From contig WOAB01000583.1 of the NCBI GenBank assembly GCA_027886185.1, forward strand, positions 6,200,001 to 6,264,000: a DNA stretch of 64,000 nucleotides. Direction: 5' to 3'. The position numbers were made by a program, and so were the translations under genes. This document shows positions 21,573 to 33,056 of this stretch, piece by piece. Source of the DNA: Rheum nobile. Taxonomy: Eukaryota > Streptophyta > Magnoliopsida > Caryophyllales > Polygonaceae. The notes under the pieces are model-generated. The model searched no databases. It was given only the letters and a program-made list of their open reading frames with translations, and was not told the DNA's origin. The stretch's first letter is position 1. The number at the start of each line of letters is the position of its first letter.

Positions 21573-23911
21573 TGTAACACCCCCAAATCTTAACCCATTT
21601 GAAAATGTATTACCACCAATGACCTCAGTTTTCCTCACCGAAGCCACCCAAGGCTTTACCGTTTAAATACAATCTATGAAACACTAATGATACAAAATCA
21701 TCATAATATTCGATTAAAGCATGTGTCCCGGAATTACATCCCAATTCCGAATAGGACTAAATACAGAGTTAAACAAAATACAGCGGAAGTCTTTCTTAAA
21801 ATATACAAAAAGGGGTTGTGATCGCCATGATCACCTGCCCAAGGTTCTCAACCTGATTAAAACATTAAAAACATCCAAAAACCACCGTCGTCTTCATAGT
21901 CATTCTAGTCTCCTCATCTGCGCTCTATCTGATGTGCCGAATCGAACGGATGACACCAGCCAACCATGCAGAGAACAATTTCGGTTGGTTAGTCTAATGA
22001 AAGACCATGCAAGGGTACAAAGCAGAGTGGTTCGAAGTAGACGTATTAGGTTAGACTCATCGTCTCTCGAATGACAGTCGATAACGATAGTCAACCACCA
22101 TACTCCTATTAGAATACAGCAAAAGGCATGCACAAGATAAGATTCTGGAAGACTGAGTCTTCCCAGAAATCAACTCAAAATAAGACTCCAACGAAATGAG
22201 TCTTATAGGAAGATATGACAAAGTCTGGAACAACACAGAATCACAGAATTACAGTATCGCATTCGAGCGACTAAAAGTTAAGACGAACTTTCCTAGCTGC
22301 ACTACTCACCCAAGGTATATTAATTATGTGCGACAACGGAACTTATCTTATGAGATTATCAAACGCACAACACGTTACAAGCTTTTAAATGTATATATCC
22401 CATGGATCCTATACATATATTATTAGGTGGGGTCTAGCCACCTCTCTACTAAATTCCGAGATTTGTGCCACCAGCTAAGTGCACCCCTTCTATACTTGTG
22501 TATCAGAGGTTAGGTCATGACCATCCATATGGTATTAGGTGGGGTCTAGCCACCTCTCTACCAAATTATAAAGAAACGACTGGATCCTAATGAATCCAAC
22601 GTTCCTAACTACTAGTGCTAACTAAACAGTCCAAGCACAACAATAGTCCACAAACATCAACATAACCGCCCTCAAGGCTATCAACATAAATATATATTCA
22701 TAATAACGTTGTTCTAACAGATATACAACCTATTATAATATCATATTTTAGTTCTCCAAAACAATTAACAAAACTGTTCCCAGACGAACACAGTATTCAT
22801 TCCAAATTAATTACTCAATTAAAAAACTAATAATTAATGGAAACATGGAATGATAAGCAAGAGCGAACCGCTACTTGCCTTAAATCCGCAGAAGCTTAAC
22901 GAAGCTAGGTACGACGACAACTGGTTTTCGGGCTCGAAGCAGGGACAAATCTGGCAACACGGATTCCTTCGGATCGACCCATAAAGAAACCCTAAGTTAG
23001 ATTCGGCAACAACGAGTACGAACCTAAAGAATAACGGAAGAAATCGAAAGGAACGAAGCCCGATCGAAATCCACAGAAGCCAAGGCCGAAACAAGCCAAG
23101 AGCTTCTGGACGGCGGTCGCCGCCTGCCTTACGGCGGGCGCCGCCTGTTCGTGGCGGCGGTCGCCGCCTGCCTTACGGCGGGCGCCGCTACGAACACCGG
23201 GAATAATTACGAGAAGCACAAAACTCACAGACGACGATCGTTTTGCCTCTCCTTTGCCTTGCTTTGGATTCTAAGCTTCCAAGGGCCTCCAAAGCTTCAC
23301 TTTGCAACTGGAATAACACCAAATGGAGCTCCGGCGATCGATTGCGAATTATCCGGCGAAACCTTGAATTTTCGGAGAGTGATTTATGGGGAGATTGAGC
23401 TTCGGATTTGTGCTCAATTCAGCTCCCAAATCCTCCTTTAAATAGCCAAAACTCCAGGGGACAACCAAGGGCACGTGGAGGGCTAAGATCGGAGGTCATC
23501 CGATTTGCCGACCATCACGGAGTCAAGCCGGCGAGGCAGGGCTAGGCCTGCACCTAGGCGGCGGTCGCTGCCTAATTTGGCCGGCGGCGGTCGCTGCTTT
23601 TTGGCGCCACTTGCCAACTTGCAGGGAAGAGGATGACGATGTCAGAGCCTGTCAGGCGGCGGTCGCCGCCAAGCCCATTTTTCGTCCGTTAAGCTTGGAA
23701 CAACAATGTCTTAATCCGGGATAAATAATAATCGTACACAAACGAGTATTAAGTCCCAAAATATGTCGACTGTATATTATTTCACTTAGAAAAATATTAC
23801 AGAGATTAAGAACATTACAGAATGTCTTTCTGTCTCCAAAATTAAATTGACGTACACAACAGTCATTCGGGTAATTTCCAAAATACCCTTACAGAAATAC
23901 GGGATATCACA
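21573..23911 (-). repeat. Tekay 3' LTR
   Basis: 2339 bp. The plus strand runs from tgtaacacccccaaat to gggatatcaca. It contains GC-palindrome clusters (23109-23196, 23570-23675) and a TATA-like tatttaaa on the minus strand near 23440. Confidence 0.9.
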
Positions 23912-23914
23912 TCA

Positions 23915-23930
23915 CCCCCCTTAAAAGAAG
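23915..23930 (-). promoter_or_regulatory. Polypurine tract of the Tekay element
   Basis: On the minus strand this reads cttcttttaagggggg, three bases (tga) before the 3' LTR start tgtgatatccc. This is the primer site for plus-strand synthesis. Confidence 0.7.
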
Positions 23931-23945
23931 TTTCGACCCCGAAAC

Positions 23946-26900
23946 TTAGGTCGCAAATAACTCGGGAAAACATCTGAGCATATCTGCTTCAGTCTCCCAT
24001 GTTTCCCAAGTAACTTCTTCAGTCCCTGACTTGGACCACAGAATTCGTACCAAAGGTACGATCTTGTTGCGCAATTGCTTCTCATGACGCTCGAGAATGC
24101 GCACAAGCATCTCTTCGTATGTACCATTTGCCTGAATCTCGATGTCCTCGTAGCTCAGCACATGAGACTCATCTGGTACGTATTTCCTTAGCAAGGATAC
24201 GTGGAACACATTATGTACTGGGTGTGCCGATGGCGGCAATGCCAAGCGGTACGCTAGAGATCCCACTCTATCAAGAATCTCGAATGGTCCCACGTAGCGA
24301 GGGTTAAGCTTCCCACGCTTACCAAATCTGAACACACCCTTGGATGGGGATACTTTGACAAATACTTTGTCACCAACCTCAAACTCGACAATTCTACGCT
24401 TCCGATCCGCGTAAGACTTCTGTCGACTTTGGGTGGTCAACATCCTCTGTCTAATCAAAACAATGTCCGAAGCTGTTCTCTCGACCAACTCTGGTCCGAG
24501 CCGAATCTTGTCGGCATTCTCATCCCAACAAATCAGAGATCTGCATCTGCGACCATACAAAGCTTCGAACGGAGCCATCTTGATGGTAGCATGCCATCTA
24601 TTATTGTATGTGAACTCAATCAGACTCAGACTGTCTTCCCAGCTAGTCGGACGATCGAGTACACATGCTCTTAGTATATCCTCCAAGGTCTGGATGGTCT
24701 TTTCAGACTGTCCATCCGTCTGAGGATGAAACGCTATACTGAATCTCAATTCAGTTCCCATGGCCTTGTGAAGTTCTTGCCAAAATCTTGACATGAATCG
24801 GCCATCTCGATCCGATATAATGGTCTTGGGGATACCATGTAAACGGATAATCTCCTTGTGGTAAACTTCTGCTAACTTCTGGGTTTCCCATGTGGTCTTG
24901 ATGGCTATGAAATGAGCACTCTTCGTAAGCCGGTCCACAATTACCCATATAGTATCTTTCTGACTTCGAGTCTTTGGTAGCCCAGTGACGAAGTCCATGG
25001 CAATGTCCTCCCATTTCCATTCTGGCACGGGGAGAGGTAGCAACTCACCACCTGGTCTGCGGTGTTCGATTTTGACCTTTTGGCAAGTTAAGCATTTTGC
25101 CACGAAGTCTGCTACATCCCACTTCATGTTTGGCCACCAAAACTTCTTCCGAAGATCCTTGTACATCTTGTTAGAGCCAGGATGTACAGATAAGCTGAAG
25201 AATGAGCTTCTCTCATTACTAACTGGCGAAGACCTTCTGTGTCAGGCACACAGATCCGGTCTTGAAACCAGAGTGATCCATCATCCTGAATCACAAAACT
25301 GAGAGCCTTCCCATCCATTACTTCACTGCTTAACTTCACCAAGATTATGTCATCGACTTGCCCTTCTTTGATTTGATCTAGTAGCGTAGCCTGCATTTCC
25401 AGCATAGTCAGGTACCCTCTACGTTGATCATACAAGACTTCAGCTTCGCATGACATTTGATTTAGTTTAGTCTGAGCAGTAAGTAGAGCAACTACTGTCT
25501 CGTGCGTTGTCTTCCGGTTCAGTGCATTGGCTACCACGTTAGCCTTGCCCGGATGATACAGCAACTCGATGTCATAGTCCTTAAGCAACTCTAGCCAGCG
25601 GCGTTGTCTCATATTCAACTCCTTCTGAGTAAATATATATTTGAGACTCTTGTGATCCGTGAAGACTTGGCATTTCACCCCACAGAGATAATGCCTCAAA
25701 ATCTTCAGTGCAAAAACTACCGCTGCTAACTCAAGATCGTGCGTCGGATAGTTTTCTTCATAAGTCTTGAGTTGTCTGGACGCGTAAGCAATCACCTTGC
25801 CTCTCTGCATCAATACACAACCCAAACCACATTTTGAAGCATCACTATAGACCACATAATCGTCGTTCCCTTCTGGAAGTGCTAACACTGGTGCCGAGGT
25901 CAGACGTCGTTTCAATTCCTGAAAATTGGCCTCGCACTTGTCATTCCAGACAAATTTCTTGTGGACTTTGCGGAGTAGACCGGTCATAGGTAGAGCGATC
26001 TTCGAAAATCCCTCTACGAACCGTCTATAATATCTGGCAAGTCCAAGAAGACTGCGCACCTCCTTCACGTTCTGAGGCTGCTTCCAATTAGCCACAACTT
26101 CAATTTTCTGGGGATCAACCATAACCCCATTCTTATTGATCACATGGCCTAGGAAAGCCACTTCTCTCATCCAGAAGTCACACTTAGACAATTTAGCATA
26201 CAACTCATTTTGTCTAAGGACTGATAAGGCAATCCGCAGATGTTCCTCATGAACCTCTTCATTCAGAGAATAGATCAGAATGTCGTCGATGAAGACCACC
26301 ATGAACTTATCCAAGCACTGGTGAAAACATTGATTCATCAGATCCATGAAGACTGCTGGAGCATTCGTAAGTCCAAAAGGCATTACTACGAACTCGTAAT
26401 GACCATATTTGGTCCGGAACGCAGTTCTAGGAATGTCTTCCTTACGAATTCTCAGCTGATGATAACCCGATCTCAGGTCGATCTTGGAGAAAACTTTTGC
26501 TCCTTGTAATTGATCCAACAGATCATCAATCCTTGGCAAAGGATATTTATTCTTGATCATGACTTTATTCAACTCGCGATAGTCGATACAAAGTCGAAAC
26601 GATCCATCTTTCTTCTTGACAAATAAAATCGGAGCACCCCAAGGCGATGCGCTCGGCCTTACATAACCCTTGTCGAGAAGATCCTCGAGTTGCTTCTTCA
26701 ACTCTTTCATCTCTACAAGAGTCATCCGGTACGGTGATTTAGAAATCGGCGCCGTACCAGGCTCAAGATCAATAGAAAATTCCACATCACGATTTGGGGG
26801 TAACCCAGGAATTTCTTCCGGAAAGACATCCGAAAAATCCCTAACCATAGGAATATCAAGAACTGAAGGTTCATCTTTCGCGGGCGGATCCAGGTAGCAA

Positions 26901-27715
26901 AGGTACCCGACACAACCTTGTCGTAGTAGCTTAAACGCAGTCATCGCATTGATAAGCCTTCCGTTATCAGCGTCATTCCGACCCTTAAACTTGCACACGA
27001 ACTGGCCCCCAGATGACACCGTCACCGTCCTTGAACTAAAGTCGATCACCGCCCCATGACGCGTCAGCCAATCCATACCGAGAATAATGTCGTATGGAGC
27101 CATGGCTATACAGATCAAATCTGCCTCGAATTTCTTACCCTGAATGGTAATCGGAAATTCAGACAACCGCTTCGTCCCAACCAGACGATCACCATTAGGA
27201 AGACTTATAACGAAAGACTCACAAGCTTCGTCGCACACTAATCCTAAATTACTAGCACAACTATCCGAAATAAAGGAATGGGTAGCACCCGAATCAAACA
27301 AATTGCACACTGAAGTAGAATAAAGGTATAAAGTACCTTGTGTAATTGGAGCGTTAGGTCCATCCGCCTCACGCATCTCGTACAGGCGTTGACCGTGACC
27401 TCTAGAAGCAGCTGGGGCTTTCCCCTTGTTCTGAGCAGTTGTTGGCATTGACGGACTAGGAGTCTCAGCTGGCTTGAACCTGGGCCGGTTATTCTGATCA
27501 ACTGACCCATATTGTGACTCCATTCCCTTCTGTTTTCCCTGCTGACAGAATTTCTGCATATGGCCTCCACAACCACATTCAAAGCATAACTTCTTCTTCC
27601 TTGGGCACACAATGCTCTTGTGCCCCGCAACACCACAATTATAGCACTGGACTGGATTCTTGCTCTGGTCCGTCTGCTGCGTTGACCCTCCTTGAGTCGT
27701 GTCCGTCTTTGCTCA
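23946..27715 (-). pseudogene. Tekay pol: zinc knuckles, protease, RT, RNase H, integrase, chromodomain
   Basis: The minus strand runs from the stop at 27713 to the end at 23946. Two CCHC knuckles come first (CYNCGVAGHKSIVC, CFECGCGGHMQKFC). From the Met at 27610: protease FDSGATHSF (Asp about residue 106), RT FIDDILIYS (residues 440-443), RNase H YSDASKCG (Asp 590), and an 828-codon frame to 25124. One base is lost near 25195, and the integrase continues in another frame (25166-23946): CLTC zinc ligands, AMDFV (Asp 58), SDRDGRF (Asp 119), GQSEK (Glu 155), a D,D35E spacing, then a chromodomain (about residues 346-400). In the RNase H the usual last Asp (VVADAL) is Asn (VVANAL). So pol carries one frameshift and one likely dead RNase H. 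Confidence 0.9.
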
Positions 27716-28653
27716 ACCAGACTTAGCAAAGTTAGACGGTGGCGCAGGTCGCTTGAATCCACTCCCTTGATTCTGCATCGATCTTTGCCGATTGCGCCTT
27801 TTGGTTGACTCCTCCAGAGTCACCTCCAATTTGTAGGCTGCATCCACATACTGCTCCAGAGTAGAGCATGTGTGGTGCACCATCATTGGCTTGATATCTG
27901 GGCTCATCCACTCGTGGAAATACCAGATTTTTTGTGCCTCGCTGGATATCTCATGTCCATCGTACTGTAACAGATGATTGAACTTGGTCGCAAGTTCGGT
28001 TACCTTCAATCCATCCGTTTTAGGGTACAAGAACTCCTTGTGTTTCTCCTCCCTCATAGCACGAGAGAAGAAACGGTCTGTCATCTTTGTCTTGAACATC
28101 TCCCAGTTCAAAACAGGACTTTCAGCTAAGCCGGTACTCTCCCACCACTCGCTAGCCACTTCCTCCAACTGAAGAGAAGCTATATGTACTTCTCAGCTTC
28201 AGTACAATCCACATTGCGGAACAACCGCTCCATGTGGGAAAACCAATGGGTCACCCTGACCGGTTCTCCTTTTCCGTTGTAGCTGTCAGGCCTCATGGAA
28301 TTAATGGTCTTCAGCGCACGACCATAATTGTCCCGTGTCCTGACTGCATTCTCTTGGAATACACGGTTCACTGGCTCCTCAAATCTGGGAACCGGTGGAG
28401 GTATTGGCACACCTTGTGCCTGCGGCACACCTGGTCATAGTATATCAGTTACTGCCTGCATAACCATTCCTCGAAATGCTTCCATTGCAGCAGTATCTAA
28501 TACTATTGGAGCGTTGGTATGACCTTGACCATTTCCCCCAAGATGATTGTTGGAACCTGACTCCTGCTCGTCTTGTCCAACATTTCCTACAGTTGGTCTG
28601 GGGTCATTGCTTGTCCCAGCACCAGCTCGAATTGTGTTCCTCGTGTTCACCAT
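27713..28653 (-). pseudogene. Tekay gag
   Basis: It starts MVNTRNTIRAGAG at 28653, a start typical of the clade. It then has a linker, a capsid-like domain (NSMRPDSYNGKGEPVRVTHW, then EEVASEWWESTG and the WYFHEWMSPDIKP region) and a basic tail that leads to the zinc knuckles. Breaks: TGA at 28435-28437, a frame change near 28180 (tacatatagctt), and TGA at 27713-27715, which probably replaces an Arg codon. Gag would form the particle. Fused gag-pol is normal here, so the last stop also ends pol expression. Confidence 0.85.
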
Positions 28654-28930
28654 CTGTTTACCGATCCAGTTTCAAGTATTTTATACATTAATATTACTCA
28701 ATATACTTAATGTAGCAAAATCACTCAAAGTAGTTCAACTTGGTATTTTTATAGATGAACTTGAACTATTTTACAAACTGCACATTAGCCGATCTCCCGA
28801 GCGTCAGGTCAAAATTGCTTGGAGATTGTAGTATTTCACAAAGTACATGCCGTAATACTAGAATATTTACACGGTACATGCTGAAATACTAAGAAAAGGA
28901 AACTACTGCTACAGGCAACGTCGGTCCTCA
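28654..28930. other. Noncoding gap between the pre-gag ORF and gag, Tekay element
   Basis: About 277 bp, AT-rich, with no open frame. It would be the intercistronic leader of gag if both ORFs are on one transcript. Confidence 0.6.
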
Positions 28931-29860
28931 TCACGGTGCTCCGAAACGTTTCCTATACGGTAGACTTCCCATGCAAGGCTTCTTCGGACGGAGTTCTCCA
29001 TCGGATTCTGACGATGGATTGCGCACCCTGCTTGGCCCTAGAACACATGATCCTATCTCAGTCATGGTGAAGTATGGATCATCCAAGTTTGGCTCTCCTA
29101 GCCCAGCCCTTCTCTGAGCACTGGCGATCATCTTATCCATCTGGTATTGCTGTTCAGAAGAGATCATCTCGCTTTGACGAAGGATCTCTCGTAGCTCAGA
29201 TTCCGTCCTCCTTCTCCTTTGAGTAGGGATAGGCTGGGACCCTTTGTACGCCATTGTTGGGCCACTCCTTCCAATACCATATTCGGTATAAAGTGTTTCC
29301 CAGTCAGCATCAGTCATGAGTGCGTACTCTGGCACTGGTGGCAACTCTTGCACATGTGGTAACTCTGAACTGGGGTGAATAAATCGCATCCCCGGTTCCT
29401 GACTATCCACCAGCAAGTGCCTCAAGTCATCGGACTCCTGGTTCTGCCCGTTGAGGTCCATCTCGGTATCCTCCTCGGGATCATCCTCAATGGGGTCCTC
29501 TTCCTCATCGGGGTCTTCCTCTATGGGGTCCTCTTCTTCATCTTCCTCCTCGCTCCCTTCAAGAATCATTTCTATCTGGTAATCGTCATTGTAGTACCCT
29601 CTCGCGTACCTAGACGATTCATCCTCTTCTTGCACTGCTTCCTCCCTCGGTGGCTCCACTGGCGCTGTCACTGGAACTACAGCATTCCTTGACACCAGGA
29701 CTACCGACTCAGGGAGCACATGCTTGATATCCTCAGGTGGGCTGCTTGGTTCTCCAACCTCGAAGCACCCTTGGGGTATTGGGAAGTCAAGCCTTCCTGG
29801 AGATGGTGAATCCATCTCAGCATCTACTGAGTCCCTCTTATGAGAAAGACACGCACCCAT
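28931..29860 (-). CDS. Pre-gag ORF of the Tekay element (309 codons), function unknown
   Basis: A complete frame from ATG at 29860 to the stop at 28931. It lies in the sense direction between the primer-binding site (30066-30078) and gag (28653). It begins MGACLSHKRDS, which fits the N-myristoylation pattern (Gly2, Ser6) with a Cys that could be palmitoylated. The middle is strongly acidic (about residues 100-140, runs of EEDPIEEDPDEEEDPIEDD). The C-terminal half is charged and helix-like (RRRRTESELREILRQSEMIS) and ends in a basic stretch. I do not recognise a domain. The frame has no break, while gag and pol next to it each have lesions. By position it could be a matrix-like or accessory protein; this is inference. 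A chance frame of this length in a leader is unlikely but possible. Confidence 0.65.
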   Translation of the reverse strand: MGACLSHKRDSVDAEMDSPSPGRLDFPIPQGCFEVGEPSSPPEDIKHVLPESVVLVSRNAVVPVTAPVEPPREEAVQEEDESSRYARGYYNDDYQIEMILEGSEEEDEEEDPIEEDPDEEEDPIEDDPEEDTEMDLNGQNQESDDLRHLLVDSQEPGMRFIHPSSELPHVQELPPVPEYALMTDADWETLYTEYGIGRSGPTMAYKGSQPIPTQRRRRTESELREILRQSEMISSEQQYQMDKMIASAQRRAGLGEPNLDDPYFTMTEIGSCVLGPSRVRNPSSESDGELRPKKPCMGSLPYRKRFGAP

Positions 29861-30065
29861 ATCCTACAGGATAACGAGGAAGGAATTAGTCTTTCTAGAC
29901 ATAGAAGCAAGCTTACTATATCAGACTATAGATAGAAGACATGACTATGAACGGTGTTTTATTTTCAAATTCTTTTCATTTTGAAAATTCAGAGCCCTTT
30001 TGAAAATACTTTTCAACTGAAAACGTGTAATTGGTTTTCAAATACCCAACCCGTTCTAAAACTTA

Positions 30066-30078
30066 GGCTCTGATACCA
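30066..30078 (-). promoter_or_regulatory. Primer-binding site for initiator tRNA-Met, Tekay element
   Basis: On the minus strand this reads tggtatcagagcc, four bases (gttg) after the 5' LTR end tgttaca. It matches the complement of the plant initiator tRNA-Met 3' end. Confidence 0.9.
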
Positions 30079-30082
30079 CAAC

Positions 30083-32427
30083 TGTAACACCCCCAAATCT
30101 TAACCCATTTGGAAAGGTATTACCGCCAGTGACCTCAGTTTTCCTCACCGAAGCCACCCAAGGCTTTACCATTTAAATACAATCTATGAAACACTAATGA
30201 TACAAAATTATCATAATATTTGATTAAAGCATGAGTCCCGGAATTACATCCCAATTCCGAATAGGACTAAATACAGAGTTAAACAAAATACAGCGGAAGT
30301 CTTTCTTAAAATATACAAAAAGGGGTTGTGATCGCCATGATCACATGTCCAAGGTTCTCAACCTGATTAAAACATTAAAAACATCCAAAAACCACCGTCG
30401 TCTTCATATTCATTCTAGTCTCCTCATCTGCGCTCTATCTGATGTGCCGAATCGAACGGATGACACCAGCCAACCATGCAGAGAACAATTTCGGTTGGTT
30501 AGTCTAATGAAAGACCATGCAAGGGTACAAAGCAGAGTGGTTCGAAGTAGACGTATTAGGTTAGACTCATCGTCTCTCGAATGACAGTCGATAACGATAG
30601 TCAACCACCATACTCCTACTAGAATACAGTAAAAGGCATGCACAAGAGAAGATTCTGGAAGACTGAGTCTTCCCAGAAATCAACTCGAAAGAAGACTCCA
30701 ATGAAATGAGTCTTATAGAAAGATATGACAAAGTCTGGAACAACACAGAATCACAGAATTACAGTATCGCATTCGAGCGACTAAAAGTTAAGACGAACTT
30801 TCCTAGCTGCACTACTCACCCAAGGTATATTAATTATGTGCGACAACGGAACTTATCTTATGAGATTATAAAACGCACAACACGTTACAAGCTTTTAAAT
30901 GTATATATCCCATGGATCCTATACATATAGTATTAGGTGGGGTCTAGCCACCTCTCTACTAAATTCCGAGATTTGTGCCACCAGCTAAGTGCACCCCCTC
31001 TATACTTGTGTATCAGAGGTTAGGTCATGACCATCCATATGGTATTAGGTGGGGTCTAGCCACCTCTCTACCAAATTATAAAGAAACGACTGGATCCTAA
31101 CGAATCCAACGTTCCTAACTACTAGTGCTAACTAAACAGTCCAAGCACAACAATAGTCCACAAACATCAACATAACCGCCCTCAAGGCTATCAACATAAA
31201 TATATATTCATAATAGCGTTGTTCTAACAGATATACAACCTATTATAATATCATATTTTAGTTCTCCAAAACAATTAACAAAACTGTTCCCAGACGAACA
31301 CAGTATTCATTCCAAATTAATTACTCAATTACACAACTGATAATTAATGGAAACATGGAATGATGAGCAAGAGCGAACCGCCACTTGCCTTAAATCCGCA
31401 GAAGCTTAACAAAGCTAGGTACGACGACAACTGGTTTCCGGGCTCGAAGCAGGGACAAATCTGGCAACACAGATTCCTTCGGATCGACCCATAAAGAAAC
31501 CCTAAGTTAGATTCGACAACAACGAGTACGAACCTAAAGAATAACGGAAGAAATCGAAAGGAATAAAGCCCGATCGAAATCCACAGAAGCCAAGGCCGAA
31601 ACAAGCCAAGAGCTTCTGGGCGGCGGTCGCCGCCTGCCTTACGGCGGGCGTCGCCTGTTCGTGGCGGCGGTCGCCTCCTGCCTTATGGCAGGCGTCGCTA
31701 CAAACACCGGGAATAATTACGAGAAGCACAAAACTCACCGACGACGATCGTTTTGCCTCTCCTTTGCCTTGCTTTGGATTCTAAGCTTCCAAGGGCATCC
31801 AAAGCTTCACTTTGCAATTGGAATAACACCAAATGGAGCTCCGACGATCGATTGCGAATTATCCGGTGAAAGCTTGAATTTTCGGCGAGTGATTTATGGG
31901 GAGATTGAGCTTCGGATTTGTGCTCAATTCAGCTCCCAAATCCTCCTTTAAATAGCCAAAACTCTAGGGGACAACCAAGGGCACGTGGAGGGCTAAGATC
32001 AGAGGTCATCCGATTCGCCGACCATCACGGAGTCAAGCCGGCGAGGCAGGGCTAGGCCTACACCTAGGCAGAGGTCGCTGCCCAATTTGGCCGGCGGCGG
32101 TCGCTGCTTTTTGGCGCCACTTGCAGGGAAGAGGATGACGATGTCAGAGCCTGTCAGGCGGCGGTCGCCGCCTGCCTTACGGCGGTCGCCGCCAAGCCCA
32201 TTTTTCGTCCATTAAGCTTGGAACAACAAGGTCTTAATCCGGGATAAATAATAATCGTACACGAACGAGTATTAAGTCCCAAAATACGTCGACTGTATAT
32301 TATTTCACTTAGAAAAATATTACAGAGATTAAGAACATTACAAAATGTCTTTCTATCTCCAAAATTAAATTGACGTACACAACAGTCGTTCGGGTAATTT
32401 CCAAAATACCCTTACAGAAATACGGGA
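30083..32427 (-). repeat. Tekay 5' LTR, outer end truncated
   Basis: About 2345 bp. It is very similar to 21573-23911 but has one more GC module (about 32177-32190), lacks an 8-bp piece (near 32121), and ends at gggat where the partner continues atcaca. Confidence 0.88.
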
Positions 32428-33000
32428 TTGGCTGTGGAACTCCGGGAATTCTAGCGATGCAATCGTCAAGTGTCTTCATGTGCTGACTGAGTGTCTGTTC
32501 GACGAGAGCCAGGATGTCGGGAGGATTGGTCACCTGTGGTTCGTCGATTCGGGTTCATGCTGACCCGATCGGTGTAGAGAAAGTAACATAGTTAGTCGAA
32601 AACGGATTGACCAGAGGAGTTCGAGATGTACCCTCAGTATGTCCGGGGCGTCGTACGCTCGGGGGAGGGGGGTCAGTTCGACGCCATTCATATCGAGACA
32701 CGTCTGGATGATGCTATGGATGGGCATCCACTTGGATCCAGAAGCCATCGATTATACCTGCGACTTAAGAGACTCATTTTCACGAGTTAGTTGTGCAATC
32801 TTGGCCTCGGATTGGGTGGATAAGGTAGCCAAGGCTTGAGTCTTTTGGCGTTGCTGGGCAAGTTCCTCTTGTAGGGCGGTCATTTTTTGGGCAAGCTCTT
32901 AGAGTTGGTGTGGAGTAGGATTTTCGGTTGTTTTTCCTTGAGCTTGGGTGTCGTCTTCGAGGTGTGGCTCCTCGGTACCGGTAGGTGGGTTGATAGTCAT
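32428..33000 (-). pseudogene. Tat1 gag, N-terminal fragment
   Basis: The minus strand starts at ATG 33000 (M-T-I-N-P-P-T) and is related to Tat2 gag from 45190. It contains the TNPPDILALVEQTLSQHM segment and stops at the Tekay junction just after IPGVPQP. A TAA lies in the same place as in Tat2 (near 32900). The rest of gag is deleted. Confidence 0.8.
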
Positions 33001-33042
33001 GGTTGGAGGATTTTTGAGATGGTGATCGGCAAGTTGCCCCAC

Positions 33043-33055
33043 GGTGGAAGCCAAA
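33043..33055 (-). promoter_or_regulatory. Primer-binding site of Tat1, mutated
   Basis: On the minus strand this reads tttggcttccacc directly inside the 5' LTR. Tat2 has tttggcgcccacc at the same place. TGGCGCC fits the 3' end of a tRNA such as tRNA-Asp. Confidence 0.6.
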
Positions 33056-33056
33056 T

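Larger units (their letters stand above)
21573..32427 (-). mobile_element. Tekay-clade chromovirus (Ty3/gypsy), nearly complete
   Basis: Coding direction is minus. LTRs: 3' at 21573-23911, 5' at 30083-32427. Order after the 5' LTR: primer-binding site for initiator tRNA-Met, a 309-codon ORF, gag, protease, RT, RNase H, integrase, C-terminal chromodomain, polypurine tract. The chromodomain-type tail (KQLRNKIVPLVRILW) and the HVSLLRKYVPDESHVL segment fit the Tekay/Del clade. The two LTRs are very similar, so the insertion is recent compared with the surrounding elements. The outer end of the 5' LTR lacks its last six or seven bases (atcaca) and joins Tat1 gag sequence, so no target duplication remains. 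Confidence 0.9.

Noticed and set aside
22834..23441. Frames in the Tekay LTR (both strands), also at 31344-31951
   Set aside because: They are repeated in both LTRs because the LTRs are the same sequence, and they resemble no protein.
24429..27241. Plus-strand frames opposite the Tekay pol
   Set aside because: They overlap a pol with full domain motifs on the minus strand and have no known domain.
23946..28653. An endogenous pararetrovirus
   Set aside because: LTRs, an integrase with D,D35E and a chromodomain show a Ty3/gypsy retrotransposon. No movement protein is present.
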